Origin: Gramella jeungdoensis
GTDB lineage: Bacteria; Bacteroidota; Bacteroidia; Flavobacteriales; Flavobacteriaceae
Length of the DNA: 64,000 nucleotides
Assembly (NCBI RefSeq): GCF_023805255.1
Contig: NZ_JAMSCK010000002.1
Coordinates: 1-64,000 of the forward strand
Reading direction: 5' to 3'
Shown here: in pieces, positions 16,412 to 24,729 of the stretch
Position numbering within the stretch: the stretch's first letter is position 1
Layout: the number at the start of each line of letters is the position of its first letter
Translations under genes and position numbers: made by a program
Notes under the pieces: generated by a model
The model's input: only the letters and a program-made list of their open reading frames with translations
What the model was told of the DNA's origin: nothing
The model's database searches: none

Positions 16412-16905
16412 AGATAAAAACACTTATTCTGATTTTAGGTCTGGCTGGGTTCGGATTTCTTAGTTTGGAGGGAAAAGATCCTGGACCTGGCGATGAGAAA
16501 AGCGAGGAAATCGTGAGGTCCGTTCAGGATACATTAACCTGGGTTCATTTAAAGGACAGTCTTAAGGTAAAGGGTACTGCTGTCATAGTTTTAAGGCCGG
16601 ATAGCCTGAGATTTGATTATTACCTGAAATCTGGAGATGAATGGATCTATGAAGTAGATTCCGATTTCGGGTTTGGAATTACCAAAGCACTTGGTTCTTT
16701 TCAGTATCCCGGGATCTCTAAATTCTATACCGATAAAAGATTTATTGAACTGGAGGATTGTAAGGCCTGTCCCATGGCAATAGATCGGGATAGCATTGAC
16801 TACGGCTTGATTCTCACCGCCCCGGAGAGGAATGTTCGAATAGATGAGAATATCTTCGGGATGGAATATTACCTGGAGATCTTCAATGAGTATTTCAGGA
16901 ATTAG
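16408..16905 (+). CDS. exported protein, unknown function
   Basis: A 165-aa protein with a short signal peptide (MKIKTLILILGLAGFGFLS). A beta-rich region follows: GTAVIVLRPDSLRFDYYL, DEWIYEVDSDFGFGITKAL. A C-x2-C pair lies in LEDCKACPMAID, which could bind a metal or form a disulphide. It overlaps the previous gene by 4 bp (ATGA), so it is translationally coupled. Last gene of the operon; IGE copy 11 follows. Confidence 0.6.
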   Translation: MKIKTLILILGLAGFGFLSLEGKDPGPGDEKSEEIVRSVQDTLTWVHLKDSLKVKGTAVIVLRPDSLRFDYYLKSGDEWIYEVDSDFGFGITKALGSFQYPGISKFYTDKRFIELEDCKACPMAIDRDSIDYGLILTAPERNVRIDENIFGMEYYLEIFNEYFRN

Positions 16906-16919
16906 AGAGCCTGGCCTTT

Positions 16920-16975
16920 CCTGGACCTTTTAGGTAAAATAATTATCTTTATGGAAACCTGGATTTACCTAAGAG
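16920..16975 (+). repeat. intergenic element IGE copy 11
   Basis: CCTTTTAGGTAAAATAATTA then TCTTTATGGAAACCTGG. Here the core ends TATCTTTA, seven of eight bases of the Bacteroidota -7 box TAnnTTTG, but no -33 box is at the right distance. Confidence 0.6.
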
Positions 16976-17028
16976 TTCAATTTCTGCACGCCCTTTGTGT
17001 TGCCTTTTAAAATCCGGATAAGAAGAAA

Positions 17029-17451
17029 ATGAATGAGTTAAAAATCTTCTATAAAAATCTGAGTTTGGGATTATTTCTTTTAGTGGTAATTAGTTGCTCA
17101 GAAAAACATACTTCAGATCCAATAAAGACTTATCAATATTGGTCCAATTCAGATGCCCCAAAAGAAATCAAATTAATTAAAGGGGAATACTGGCAATCTT
17201 CCAATTGGACAAATGAATATATTATGAGTTTAAAACTAAAGCCGCCAGGAAAATGGTGGGATAGTTTTGTAGAACAAAATGATTTGGTCCCGTCAAAGAA
17301 AGAATGGACTAAGCCATCGGGCTTGGCAAAATGGTTTAAACCCTCTGAGAATTCCATTGAATTTAAAATTGAAGGAGAATTTGATCAAGACTCCAGATAC
17401 TTTTGTGATTATAAAACCGGGATATGTTATATCTATGAGATTCAATTATAA
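17029..17451 (+). CDS. small lipoprotein, unknown function
   Basis: A 140-aa protein with lipobox near residue 23 (LVVISCSEK). The mature part is rich in Trp (YQYWSNSD, EYWQSSNWTNEY, GKWWDSF, KEWTKPSG, AKWFKPSEN) and ends with a beta strand holding two Cys (SRYFCDYKTGICYIYEI). No family recognised. Its layout resembles small surface lipoproteins or immunity-type lipoproteins, but neither can be supported. Confidence 0.55.
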   Translation: MNELKIFYKNLSLGLFLLVVISCSEKHTSDPIKTYQYWSNSDAPKEIKLIKGEYWQSSNWTNEYIMSLKLKPPGKWWDSFVEQNDLVPSKKEWTKPSGLAKWFKPSENSIEFKIEGEFDQDSRYFCDYKTGICYIYEIQL

Positions 17452-17460
17452 CCTTCAAAG

Positions 17461-17577
17461 ATGCTTAATTTGAATAAAAAACACACAGCAGGAAATGACC
17501 GTGATGACGAATTCGCAGGAAGGATGAATTTTTTGACTAAATTCAGGAATAAATCTGTTCCGGAAGACATGGCCTAA
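17461..17577 (+). CDS. possible small ORF
   Basis: A 38-codon frame starting ATG CTT AAT TTG ten bases after the lipoprotein stop and ending GAC ATG GCC TAA. The peptide is polar (KHTAGNDRDDEFAG). No ribosome-binding site is evident and no homology is known. It may be chance. Confidence 0.15.
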   Translation: MLNLNKKHTAGNDRDDEFAGRMNFLTKFRNKSVPEDMA

Positions 17578-17641
17578 TCTGCTAACTTATGTTAAGTGAG
17601 ACTAAGTAAAAATCATATTATTTTTCACTTTAATTAAACAG

Positions 17642-18166
17642 ATGAAACCATTTGAATTGTTAAGTACTTCAAGGACCATCATTCGAAGATTTCAACCGGC
17701 GGACAGGGATAAGCTGGTTGAGTTGCTTTGCGATAGATCTGTAACCCGGTATATGGTTTTTCCGGAAGAAACTCTGACAGAAGATGGTGCTTCTGAGCTT
17801 CTTGAAACCACTATCAATTCCTACGAAACTGAAAAACCCTTATTAGCTTATGCGGTCGCGCAAAAGAAAGATGATGGTCTTATAGGGGTATCGGGTTACC
17901 ATCCTCTGAGTAATAACGAAATTGAAGTTTTCTATGCCTTTCTGCCAGAGTATTGGGGAAAAGGTTTTGCAACTGAGATTTTAATAAGACTCACAAATTA
18001 TGTATTTGAAAATGGAGATTATGCTGCGATTGTAGCTCCGATCACTAGAGCTAATAAAGCATCCATCAGGGTTGCAGAAAAAGCTGGTTTCACGAATCAC
18101 GGTCTGCAGCAACATCCAGACTATGATGATTTAGTCTTTATGTTCAAAAAAGAGAAAACTACCTGA
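17642..18166 (+). CDS. GNAT N-acetyltransferase, RimJ/RimL type
   Basis: A 174-aa protein of the Acetyltransf_3 group. It starts with the usual strand (LLSTSRTIIRRFQPADRD). The acetyl-CoA loop is in EYWGKGFATEIL (motif A; pattern Q/R-x-x-G-x-G/A reduced to W-G-K-G-F-A). The C-terminal NKASIRVAEKAGF is the typical RimJ-family ending. Substrate unknown; such enzymes acetylate ribosomal proteins, other proteins or small amines. Single-gene unit. Confidence 0.85.
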   Translation: MKPFELLSTSRTIIRRFQPADRDKLVELLCDRSVTRYMVFPEETLTEDGASELLETTINSYETEKPLLAYAVAQKKDDGLIGVSGYHPLSNNEIEVFYAFLPEYWGKGFATEILIRLTNYVFENGDYAAIVAPITRANKASIRVAEKAGFTNHGLQQHPDYDDLVFMFKKEKTT

Positions 18167-18179
18167 TATACACTGCCAA

Positions 18180-18245
18180 AAGCCGACAGCCTTAGAGAGA
18201 TTAAATTACTTCGCCATTAAACGGGCCTTTAGTGAGCCCCCTGAT
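18180..18245 (+). repeat. intergenic element IGE copy 12
   Basis: AGCCGACAGCCTTAGAGAGA, then TTAAATTACTTCGCCATTAA and ACGGGCCTTTAGTGAGCCCC. The core is diverged. Confidence 0.5.
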
Positions 18246-18386
18246 GTTGCCGAAAAGACTAAAAATTTGCATTCCCCTTATTATTTGTCAGGATTATTGG
18301 ATCCGGTCAAAACTGTGATTATAGATATAAATTACTGCTACGAATTAAAATCACTAAATTGTAGTTGTTAATCATCTTGAATCATT

Positions 18387-18737
18387 ATGAAAAAGCACAG
18401 GATATTTACAACTGCATTTTCAAGTGTTTACCCGCATTATATTACTAAAGCAGAGAAAAAAGGTAGGACAAAAGAAGAGGTTGATACCATTATTCGATGG
18501 CTTACAGGATATGACCAGGAATCATTGCAGGAACACCTCGATAAGAAAACAGACTTTGAAACTTTCTTCGAAGAGGCTCCACAAATTAATCCGAATGTCT
18601 CAAAGATTAAGGGTGTGATCTGCGGTTATCGCGTGGAAGAGATTGAAGACGAACTCATGCAGAAAATCCGGTACCTGGATAAGCTGATTGATGAATTGGC
18701 GAGGGGAAAGAAAATGGAGAAAATTTTAAGGGAATAA
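18387..18737 (+). CDS. DUF2200 family protein
   Basis: A 116-aa protein matching DUF2200 over its whole length: [75 protein letters not shown] and [11 protein letters not shown]. The family is small, cytoplasmic and of unknown function. Single-gene unit with a 220-bp leader in which I see no clear motif beyond IGE copy 12. Confidence 0.9.
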   Translation: MKKHRIFTTAFSSVYPHYITKAEKKGRTKEEVDTIIRWLTGYDQESLQEHLDKKTDFETFFEEAPQINPNVSKIKGVICGYRVEEIEDELMQKIRYLDKLIDELARGKKMEKILRE

Positions 18738-19015
18738 ATCAGTAATGAAACCAGGGCAATCTTAAGTGCCATTAAAAAGTAGCCGGTAAGGCATAACTTA
18801 ACCAGGGCGCATCATATCCCAATATTCAGAAAGCAAATAAAATTCTTATCCTTTCGATCATAGGATGAAATATTCCTTTGTTTTCAGTTTAACTGCTCAA
18901 AAGAACTGTCTGTCCTTACACACGGCCAATCTGCCTCTAAAGTAATTTCTCCGTTCATCCGTGGCCTACATTTATTTGGTTAAACCTTCCTTATTAGGAT
19001 CAATTGTAAAATATT

Positions 19016-20407
19016 ATGAAAACAAAATTTCACATTCTGTTAGCCCTGATTCTATTCAGCCTTTTATTCTCATGCTCTGAAGATGAAATACCGCCTGATG
19101 CAACAGACGAAGCTTCTTTGTCGGGGGATCTATCGCTCAAGAACTTTAACTATGGGATGATCAAATCTTATGACAGCGAAACCATTTTTAAATGGAATGA
19201 ATTGCTGGGGTCTTTTATTGACGAGAAGTTACCCATCCCCCTGGAAGCTAAAATATATGCGATGTTCACCATAAGCATGCATGATGCCCTGAACAACGTA
19301 GTACCGGTGTATGAGACCTATGCATTAGGCAATAACGAGGTAGATGCGAGCGACATTTCAAAAAAGAACATTACACAAATCGCCGATGCTGCAGTTTCAC
19401 AAGCGGCAAGGGATATGATGGCTGCTTTATCTCCGGCCAGCACGGTAGCCGCAGATGCTTTACTGAACGAAGTTCTTTCTTCGATCCAGGAAGTTGATCT
19501 CAAAGAGAAAGGTGTGGAGATCGGTAAACTGGCGGCGCAGGCCATGCTGCAAAAAAGACAGGGCGATTTCCCTTTTCTGTTTACTTCTTACACTGCGCCC
19601 AGTAGCGAGCCAGGTGTTTATCAGGCTAATTTCCCGCCTTATATGCTTCCTGGTCCTGTGTGGCCGGCGAATGCGGTATATGTACCTAATTTAGGTGATT
19701 TGACTCCCTTTGGAATTGAATCGAGTGATCAGTTTATGGGGGGAGCTCCTTATCCTGTTACTTCCCGGGAGTACGCCGATGATTATAACGAAATAAAGGC
19801 AGTAGGATGTGCCAACTGTACCGCGAGGACTCCTGAACAAACCGAAATAGGCGAGTTTTGGATAGAGAACATGGCAAGTTCTATAAACCGACTGGCCAGG
19901 ACCTTAATTTTACAATATGACCTTGATGGATGGGAAGCAGCAAGACTGATCGCACTTCTGGAAATGGGTGTAATGGACTCTTTCATCGCTTCATTCAGGG
20001 AAAAGGCTGAATTCGTTTTCTGGGCGCCTATAACCGCTATAAGGGCAGGAGATACTGACGGGAATCCTGAAACCACAGGTGATGCCACCTGGAATTCGAT
20101 GAAGCCTACTCCACCGGTGTTTGAATTTCCCTCCACCCAGGCCTACGGCTCCGGGGCGGCTTCGGAGATATTCAGAATGTTTTTCAAAAAAGATGAAATA
20201 AACTTTAGCGTCACAAGTCCATACAAACTTCCGGGAGTGGAAAGGTCATTTTCCAGTTTTTCCGAATATTCGACAGAACAGTCAGAGGCCAGGATCTTTC
20301 TGGGGCATCACTTCAGGCACTCGGTTGAGGTAGGAGAGCAGCACGGTATAGAACTGGGAAGCTATGTTTTTGAGAACAATTTCCGAAAGTTGAAAAAAGT
20401 TAAATAG
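19016..20407 (+). CDS. vanadium-dependent haloperoxidase/PAP2-like lipoprotein with altered active site
   Basis: A 463-aa protein with a lipoprotein signal (LFSC near residue 20). The helical layout and blocks of the bacterial vanadium haloperoxidase/PAP2 family are present: FTISMHDALNNV, ARLIALLEMGVMDSFIA, FWAPITAIRAGDTDGNPET, a PS block and ARIFLGHHFRHSVEVG. Two expected vanadate/phosphate residues are changed. The usual W-R-P is W336-A337-P338, and the usual P-S-G-H is P372-S373-T374-Q375. The third motif keeps R426 and H431/H432. The protein may be inactive or have another activity. Followed by a strong hairpin terminator. Confidence 0.8.
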   Translation: MKTKFHILLALILFSLLFSCSEDEIPPDATDEASLSGDLSLKNFNYGMIKSYDSETIFKWNELLGSFIDEKLPIPLEAKIYAMFTISMHDALNNVVPVYETYALGNNEVDASDISKKNITQIADAAVSQAARDMMAALSPASTVAADALLNEVLSSIQEVDLKEKGVEIGKLAAQAMLQKRQGDFPFLFTSYTAPSSEPGVYQANFPPYMLPGPVWPANAVYVPNLGDLTPFGIESSDQFMGGAPYPVTSREYADDYNEIKAVGCANCTARTPEQTEIGEFWIENMASSINRLARTLILQYDLDGWEAARLIALLEMGVMDSFIASFREKAEFVFWAPITAIRAGDTDGNPETTGDATWNSMKPTPPVFEFPSTQAYGSGAASEIFRMFFKKDEINFSVTSPYKLPGVERSFSSFSEYSTEQSEARIFLGHHFRHSVEVGEQHGIELGSYVFENNFRKLKKVK

Positions 20408-20443
20408 AAATTTGTACGATAAATTCCTCAGTATGTTATTAGG

Positions 20444-20488
20444 ATTGAACCTGTGTGTTTCTTTAAACGTACAGGTTCAATATTTTTT
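20444..20488 (+). terminator. rho-independent terminator
   Basis: ATTGAACCTGT (20444-20454) pairs perfectly with ACAGGTTCAAT (20471-20481) across a 16-nt loop, and a T-run follows (20483-20488). It lies between convergent genes and serves the + strand gene; on the - strand there is no T-run. Confidence 0.8.
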
Positions 20489-21227
20489 AGGAAAGCCGGG
20501 AATCCATTGTTTTTAGAAAATGATTCAGGTAAAACTTTCCAATGGGCAGTTCCTTTTTATGGATCTCCACCAGTTCATGGGTATAAGATTTGATCTTATT
20601 GACAGGAACTATGAAAGACCTGTGAATGCGAACAAATTCATTTTTATTGATCAAAGCCTCTATAGAAGATATGGTTTGCCTGCACAGATGCATCTTATCC
20701 TGGGTAAAAATCTTCACATAATCTTTCGCGCTTTCAATGTAGAGGATCTCATCCAGAACAATCCTTACCTGCCTCCTGTCTATACGAAGGTAAATAGAAT
20801 CGACCCCCAATTTTCTTTCAGATTCAACGGGCTCCCCGGAATACAGTACATTTTCATAGTCTGGCAGGGCTTTATGTACAGCCTTTAGAAAACGGTCAAA
20901 ACGTATGGGTTTCAGGAGATAATCTACAGCATCCAGCTCAAAGCCATCCCAGGCATATTCTTTATAAGCCGTAGTGAAAATCACCTTTGGTGGATTTTTA
21001 AGTGATTGCATCAGTTCGGTGCCCAGCAGCTCCGGCATCCTGATGTCCAGGAAAAGTATGTCAACTTCGTTGGATTGCAGGAATACAAAGGCGTCTATGG
21101 CGTTGCTGCATTCACCCACCAGATCCAGAACCGGTAATTTTTCAAAATAGCGCCTCAGCACATCTCTTGCCATCGGTTCATCGTCTACAATGAGGCATCT
21201 TGGCTTGATGTTTTCATTCGGTTTCAT
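20487..21227 (-). CDS. LytTR-family response regulator
   Basis: A 246-aa protein. The receiver domain (about 8-125) has acidic pocket D15/D16, phospho-acceptor Asp61 in LFLDIRMPE, conserved Thr in FTTAYKEY and Lys in LLKPIRF. A LytTR DNA-binding domain follows (about 145-242: YLRIDRRQVRIVLDEILYIES, FVRIHRSFIVPVNKIKS). It is the partner of the adjacent histidine kinase, whose 3' end overlaps its start by 14 bp. Targets unknown; no obvious regulated gene cluster adjoins. Confidence 0.9.
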   Translation of the reverse strand: MKPNENIKPRCLIVDDEPMARDVLRRYFEKLPVLDLVGECSNAIDAFVFLQSNEVDILFLDIRMPELLGTELMQSLKNPPKVIFTTAYKEYAWDGFELDAVDYLLKPIRFDRFLKAVHKALPDYENVLYSGEPVESERKLGVDSIYLRIDRRQVRIVLDEILYIESAKDYVKIFTQDKMHLCRQTISSIEALINKNEFVRIHRSFIVPVNKIKSYTHELVEIHKKELPIGKFYLNHFLKTMDSRLS

Positions 21228-22386
21228 ATTCCAGCAGGGGTTTGCTTTCTACCTTGGTTTCCACAGTCTCTGTTGTCTTTAATTCAATAGTGAGGTTGAC
21301 AATAAAAACATCAGTATCTTCTTTAATTTCCAGAGTGTGCCTGTCAGGATATAATAGTTCTAATCTTCGTCTAACATTTTCAATCCCGGTTCCTATTCGT
21401 TCGTCTTCCGATACAACTTTGGCCTTCCTTCCATTCATTAATTTTATCGAGAAGGTATCCTGGTTTAATTCAGCTTTTATATTGATCCAGGGTTTGTTGA
21501 TCATTTTGCTCGCACCATGTTTAAAGCAGTTTTCTACCAGAGGAAGTAAAAGCAATGGAGCAATAATCCTGTTTTTTACATTAGTTGGAAAAGAATAGTG
21601 CAGATCGAGCTTCTGGTCATACCTGATCTTCTCCAGGTTGAGATAATCTACTATCATTTGCAGTTCATTTTCTAGGGGAACCCAGTCCTTTTTACCCTCG
21701 TCCAAGATGTATCGAAGTATATGCGAAAGTTCCATAATCATTTTCGCGCTTTTGGGAGATTCTTCCTGTGCCTGCGAGTAAATATTGTTAAGGGTGTTGA
21801 ACATAAAGTGAGGATGAACCTGGGCCATAAGCAGTCGCAATTGAGCCTCAGAGTTCTGTTGTTGTAACTGCTGGTTGCGCAAAGATTTTAAATAATAATG
21901 CTTGAACATCTTAAAACTCGATGCCAAAGCGAGTGCGGTAAGCAATCCCAATATACTGCCAAGATAGGCCATGAATAATTTTTGAGGAAAGGTGCTGGTT
22001 GTTAAAAAGAGGTCGGCATTGGGGATCCATGGCATTTTAGACCACGGAATGAATATCAGAATAAAGGCATTAACTGTGATGCCAACCAGATAAAAGATAC
22101 AGAACCAGAAAAAGGCACGACCGTATTTTTGCTTAAAAACAAAACGTGGCAGTATAAAATATAGAGCGGGATAAACAATAAATGTCTGGGGAAAGAGGAA
22201 AAAGAAAGTTTCGACTACAGTTTTCCAAAAATCGGGAAATCTTCCCGTTGTCTGGTACACCATAGGATTAAAATAGCGGGTAATAGTAAAATAACCGCCC
22301 CATAAGAACCAGAAAAACAGGTGCCGCCATAGGCGATAACCTTTCTTATCGGATAATATAAATTCCCTGACTGACATCCATGCCAC
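21214..22386 (-). CDS. LytS/YehU-type sensor histidine kinase
   Basis: A 390-aa protein. Four membrane segments fill the first 160 residues (LFFWFLWGGYFTI, FFFLFPQTFIVYPALYFIL, AFFWFCIFYLVGITVNAFILIF, LGSILGLLTALALA). A short coiled linker (QQLQQQNSEAQLRLL) precedes the His_kinase domain with VHPHFMFNTLNN; His193 is the expected phospho-acceptor. The HATPase part holds LLLLPLVENCFKHG and GIENVRRRLELLYP. No extracellular sensor domain is present, so the signal is probably perceived in the membrane. Operon with the response regulator. Confidence 0.9.
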   Translation of the reverse strand: MAWMSVREFILSDKKGYRLWRHLFFWFLWGGYFTITRYFNPMVYQTTGRFPDFWKTVVETFFFLFPQTFIVYPALYFILPRFVFKQKYGRAFFWFCIFYLVGITVNAFILIFIPWSKMPWIPNADLFLTTSTFPQKLFMAYLGSILGLLTALALASSFKMFKHYYLKSLRNQQLQQQNSEAQLRLLMAQVHPHFMFNTLNNIYSQAQEESPKSAKMIMELSHILRYILDEGKKDWVPLENELQMIVDYLNLEKIRYDQKLDLHYSFPTNVKNRIIAPLLLLPLVENCFKHGASKMINKPWINIKAELNQDTFSIKLMNGRKAKVVSEDERIGTGIENVRRRLELLYPDRHTLEIKEDTDVFIVNLTIELKTTETVETKVESKPLLEYETE

Positions 22387-22747
22387 AATTTTTACTTAAA
22401 TGTATTGATATAATGCTCAGGTTTTGATCTTTCACTACAGAAATAGAATAAACCGGGACATACATAAATATATCTGCGACAAAAAAATTCAATCGACTTT
22501 CTTAATGTCTCTAACTACACTTTTTTGCATTCTGTCGCTATGATAATATTTCTAGAGAGGCAAGGATTAAATTTAATAATATTTTTTGAGTTAACGATCT
22601 GAATTTCAGTAAGTATGAAGTCTAAGGCGCTTAACGAATTACCCCCTTTAAAATTGCAGTTTCTGTAGGTTATACCGATAAAAAACCAGCAATAAAAACC
22701 ATTAATTATAAAGCTTATTTAACTGTTGAACAGAAATTTTTACTCAA
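22387..22747. other. 361-bp divergent intergenic region
   Basis: It separates the - strand LytS/LytTR operon from the + strand lipoprotein gene at 22748 and must hold both promoters. It is AT-rich (TTAAATTTAATAATATTTTT near 22568-22587). I see no IGE, no convincing -33/-7 pair and no coding frame. Confidence 0.5.
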
Positions 22748-23569
22748 ATGAAAACAATTATCACATTCATTTTATTACTGGCCGTTTCACTAAATCTTAC
22801 AGGCTGTTCAAGTGATGACGAGATCCTTGTTCCTGTAATTGCAAAGGAAGATTCACAGGATGACGATGTGCCAGCGGAACCATTACCCAATTTTGAAGCA
22901 GTTGAAATACCAGGATTTCCAAAGAGCATTCATTATTACTTTAATGGTAATCTTTATTACTGGCTTAAATATTATTACAGATCTGATGGTAATTTGCTTA
23001 AGGTAAATTATGGTCACCCTGAGCATAGTTCTGAAATATTTACTGACACCTACCACTACAACACCGAGGGAAAACTGATAAAATTAGAGGGCCATGATGT
23101 TTATAACTTCCATTGGGATGAGGATCGAATTGTTGGGGCAGATAAATATAACGCCCTGTGGTTTGGAAGATCTAAAATCTTTTATGAATACAACTCAGAA
23201 GGTCAGATAATTCAAAAAACGGAAAATAATCTCGACTTTTTTGAGCGGGAAAAAATAATCTATACCTATTTCGAGGATGGTAATTTAATGAAGATCGAAC
23301 AATACGGAGATTACCACGAAAGTGGGGTTTTTACACTGTATTTTGTGACCAGCTTTGTCGGTTATAAAGACGATAGCAATGAGTTTTTAGAATTTGTAAT
23401 AATTCCAGGACAACGCGTGCAACGCCATTTTCCTGCTTCTATGGAGTTTAAACATCTTACTGAATCAGGTTACGATAGATACGAGACTTACCGCTATAAT
23501 TACGATGCTGAAGGAAGGGTTGTCGAGAAGATATTCGGAGACTATAAAGTAGTCTATGAGTATTATTAA
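22748..23569 (+). CDS. lipoprotein with YD/RHS-like strand repeats
   Basis: A 273-aa protein with lipobox Cys19 (LNLTGC). An acidic linker after the lipidation site (SSDDE...EDSQDDDVP) fits a surface-exposed lipoprotein. The rest is a series of beta hairpins with Tyr and Gly-Lys/Asn turns (YHYNTEGKLIKLEG, YEYNSEGQIIQKTE, YTYFEDGNLMKIEQ, YNYDAEGRVVEKIF), which are YD-like repeats common in Bacteroidota lipoproteins of unknown function. It is followed 41 bp later by another acidic lipoprotein. Confidence 0.7.
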   Translation: MKTIITFILLLAVSLNLTGCSSDDEILVPVIAKEDSQDDDVPAEPLPNFEAVEIPGFPKSIHYYFNGNLYYWLKYYYRSDGNLLKVNYGHPEHSSEIFTDTYHYNTEGKLIKLEGHDVYNFHWDEDRIVGADKYNALWFGRSKIFYEYNSEGQIIQKTENNLDFFEREKIIYTYFEDGNLMKIEQYGDYHESGVFTLYFVTSFVGYKDDSNEFLEFVIIPGQRVQRHFPASMEFKHLTESGYDRYETYRYNYDAEGRVVEKIFGDYKVVYEYY

Positions 23570-23610
23570 AATCCTTCAATGAAAAGATTAACCGGGGATA
23601 AAAAAATCTT

Positions 23611-24459
23611 ATGAAAACAAAACGGGTGGCAACCCTATATGCCGGAAAATATAAAGTTATGTTCCCATTCACAAAAAATTGGGGATTATTAATTTTAATG
23701 GGAGTGTCGCTTTTAGTCATTTCCTGTTCTGAAAGTGATGATATAGAAACGATGGATAAGGAACCAGGTATTGGTAAGGAATTGCCTGTTACTGATGATT
23801 CACCTTCTGATGATGAAACAACTGAAGATGATGACTCTTCCACTGGCGATGGAACCTCTGTTGATGATGATTCTACGAATGATGATGAAACTCCAATTGA
23901 AGTTGAAACCCCAATTGAAGATGAAACCCCAATTGAAGATGAAACCTCTGCCGGTCCTGATTCACTTATTATTTATACTGATATCGAGCCAGATTTTGTT
24001 GGGAAAAATATAAACGACTCTTATGATCTGGATCTAAACAATGATAAAATTGTTGATTTTATTATAAGTAATAGTCTTTATGAAAACTGGAACTGGTTAG
24101 GAATAGGTGCTATTAGAAATGATGGTATTATTTCTGTGGAACCTTGGTATACTCACACGGTTCCGATAAAAAAAGATAGCGAGATTTCCTATCCGGTGGA
24201 CTCCAATGTAGGTCAGCATTATACCCGTGGAAGCATTATTGCTACAGAAGATTGTTTCGGAAATGAAGAAGGGCTTGGCTGTTCTTATGACTGGGCTGGA
24301 AAGGGCGATAGGTATCTTGGCCTTCGGATTAATATAGATGGGCAGAAGCATTACGGATGGGCTCGATTGAATGTAACAAACCTTAGGGAATGGGTCATTA
24401 AGGATTATGCTTATAATGCAAAACCTAATATGCCCATACTAGCGGGTCAAAAGGAATAG
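23611..24459 (+). CDS. lipoprotein with acidic repeat linker
   Basis: A 282-aa protein. A lipoprotein signal ends SLLVISC. ATG codons at 23611 and 23659 are both possible; the second gives a tighter signal peptide. A long Asp/Glu/Thr/Ser-rich linker (about residues 45-110) contains three 6-residue repeats TPIE[VD]E. The C-terminal domain (about 115-282) has DLNNDKIVDFIIS (calcium-binding-like), CFGNEEGLGCSYDW and HYGWARLNV followed by VIKDYAYN...PILAGQ. That ending resembles surface or secreted proteins with a YGW(I/A)RL block. Likely a surface lipoprotein; role unknown. Confidence 0.65.
   Translation: MKTKRVATLYAGKYKVMFPFTKNWGLLILMGVSLLVISCSESDDIETMDKEPGIGKELPVTDDSPSDDETTEDDDSSTGDGTSVDDDSTNDDETPIEVETPIEDETPIEDETSAGPDSLIIYTDIEPDFVGKNINDSYDLDLNNDKIVDFIISNSLYENWNWLGIGAIRNDGIISVEPWYTHTVPIKKDSEISYPVDSNVGQHYTRGSIIATEDCFGNEEGLGCSYDWAGKGDRYLGLRINIDGQKHYGWARLNVTNLREWVIKDYAYNAKPNMPILAGQKE
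23890..23943 (+). repeat. three 18-bp tandem repeats inside a gene
   Basis: Three in-frame copies of an 18-bp unit (ACCCCAATTGAAGATGAA with two changes in the first copy) encode TPIEVE, TPIEDE and TPIEDE in the acidic linker. Copy number may vary by slippage. Confidence 0.85.
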
Positions 24460-24729
24460 TACCTGGAGTATATCTGTTCCCAGGCCCGCAGCCAAAAATA
24501 TAGAATCTAGAGTAGTGTTTGGGCTATGATTTTAATTTGTAAGCATTTGATTTTTAGTTAAAAACATGCTAAGGAATAGATTCTGTGATAAAAAAAAGCA
24601 TAAATTTAATCCACCTTCATGAATGTATATCAGAGTTAATTTTTAGGTCGTAATAGGATGTTGCGATAGATATAAGTGATCCCAAAACGCAAGGCTACCA
24701 AATAATAGGGTTTTGTAACATCATTTATT

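Noticed and set aside
23890-23943. CRISPR-like repeats
   Set aside because: The three 18-bp units are contiguous, in frame and coding (TPIE[VD]E); there are no spacers.
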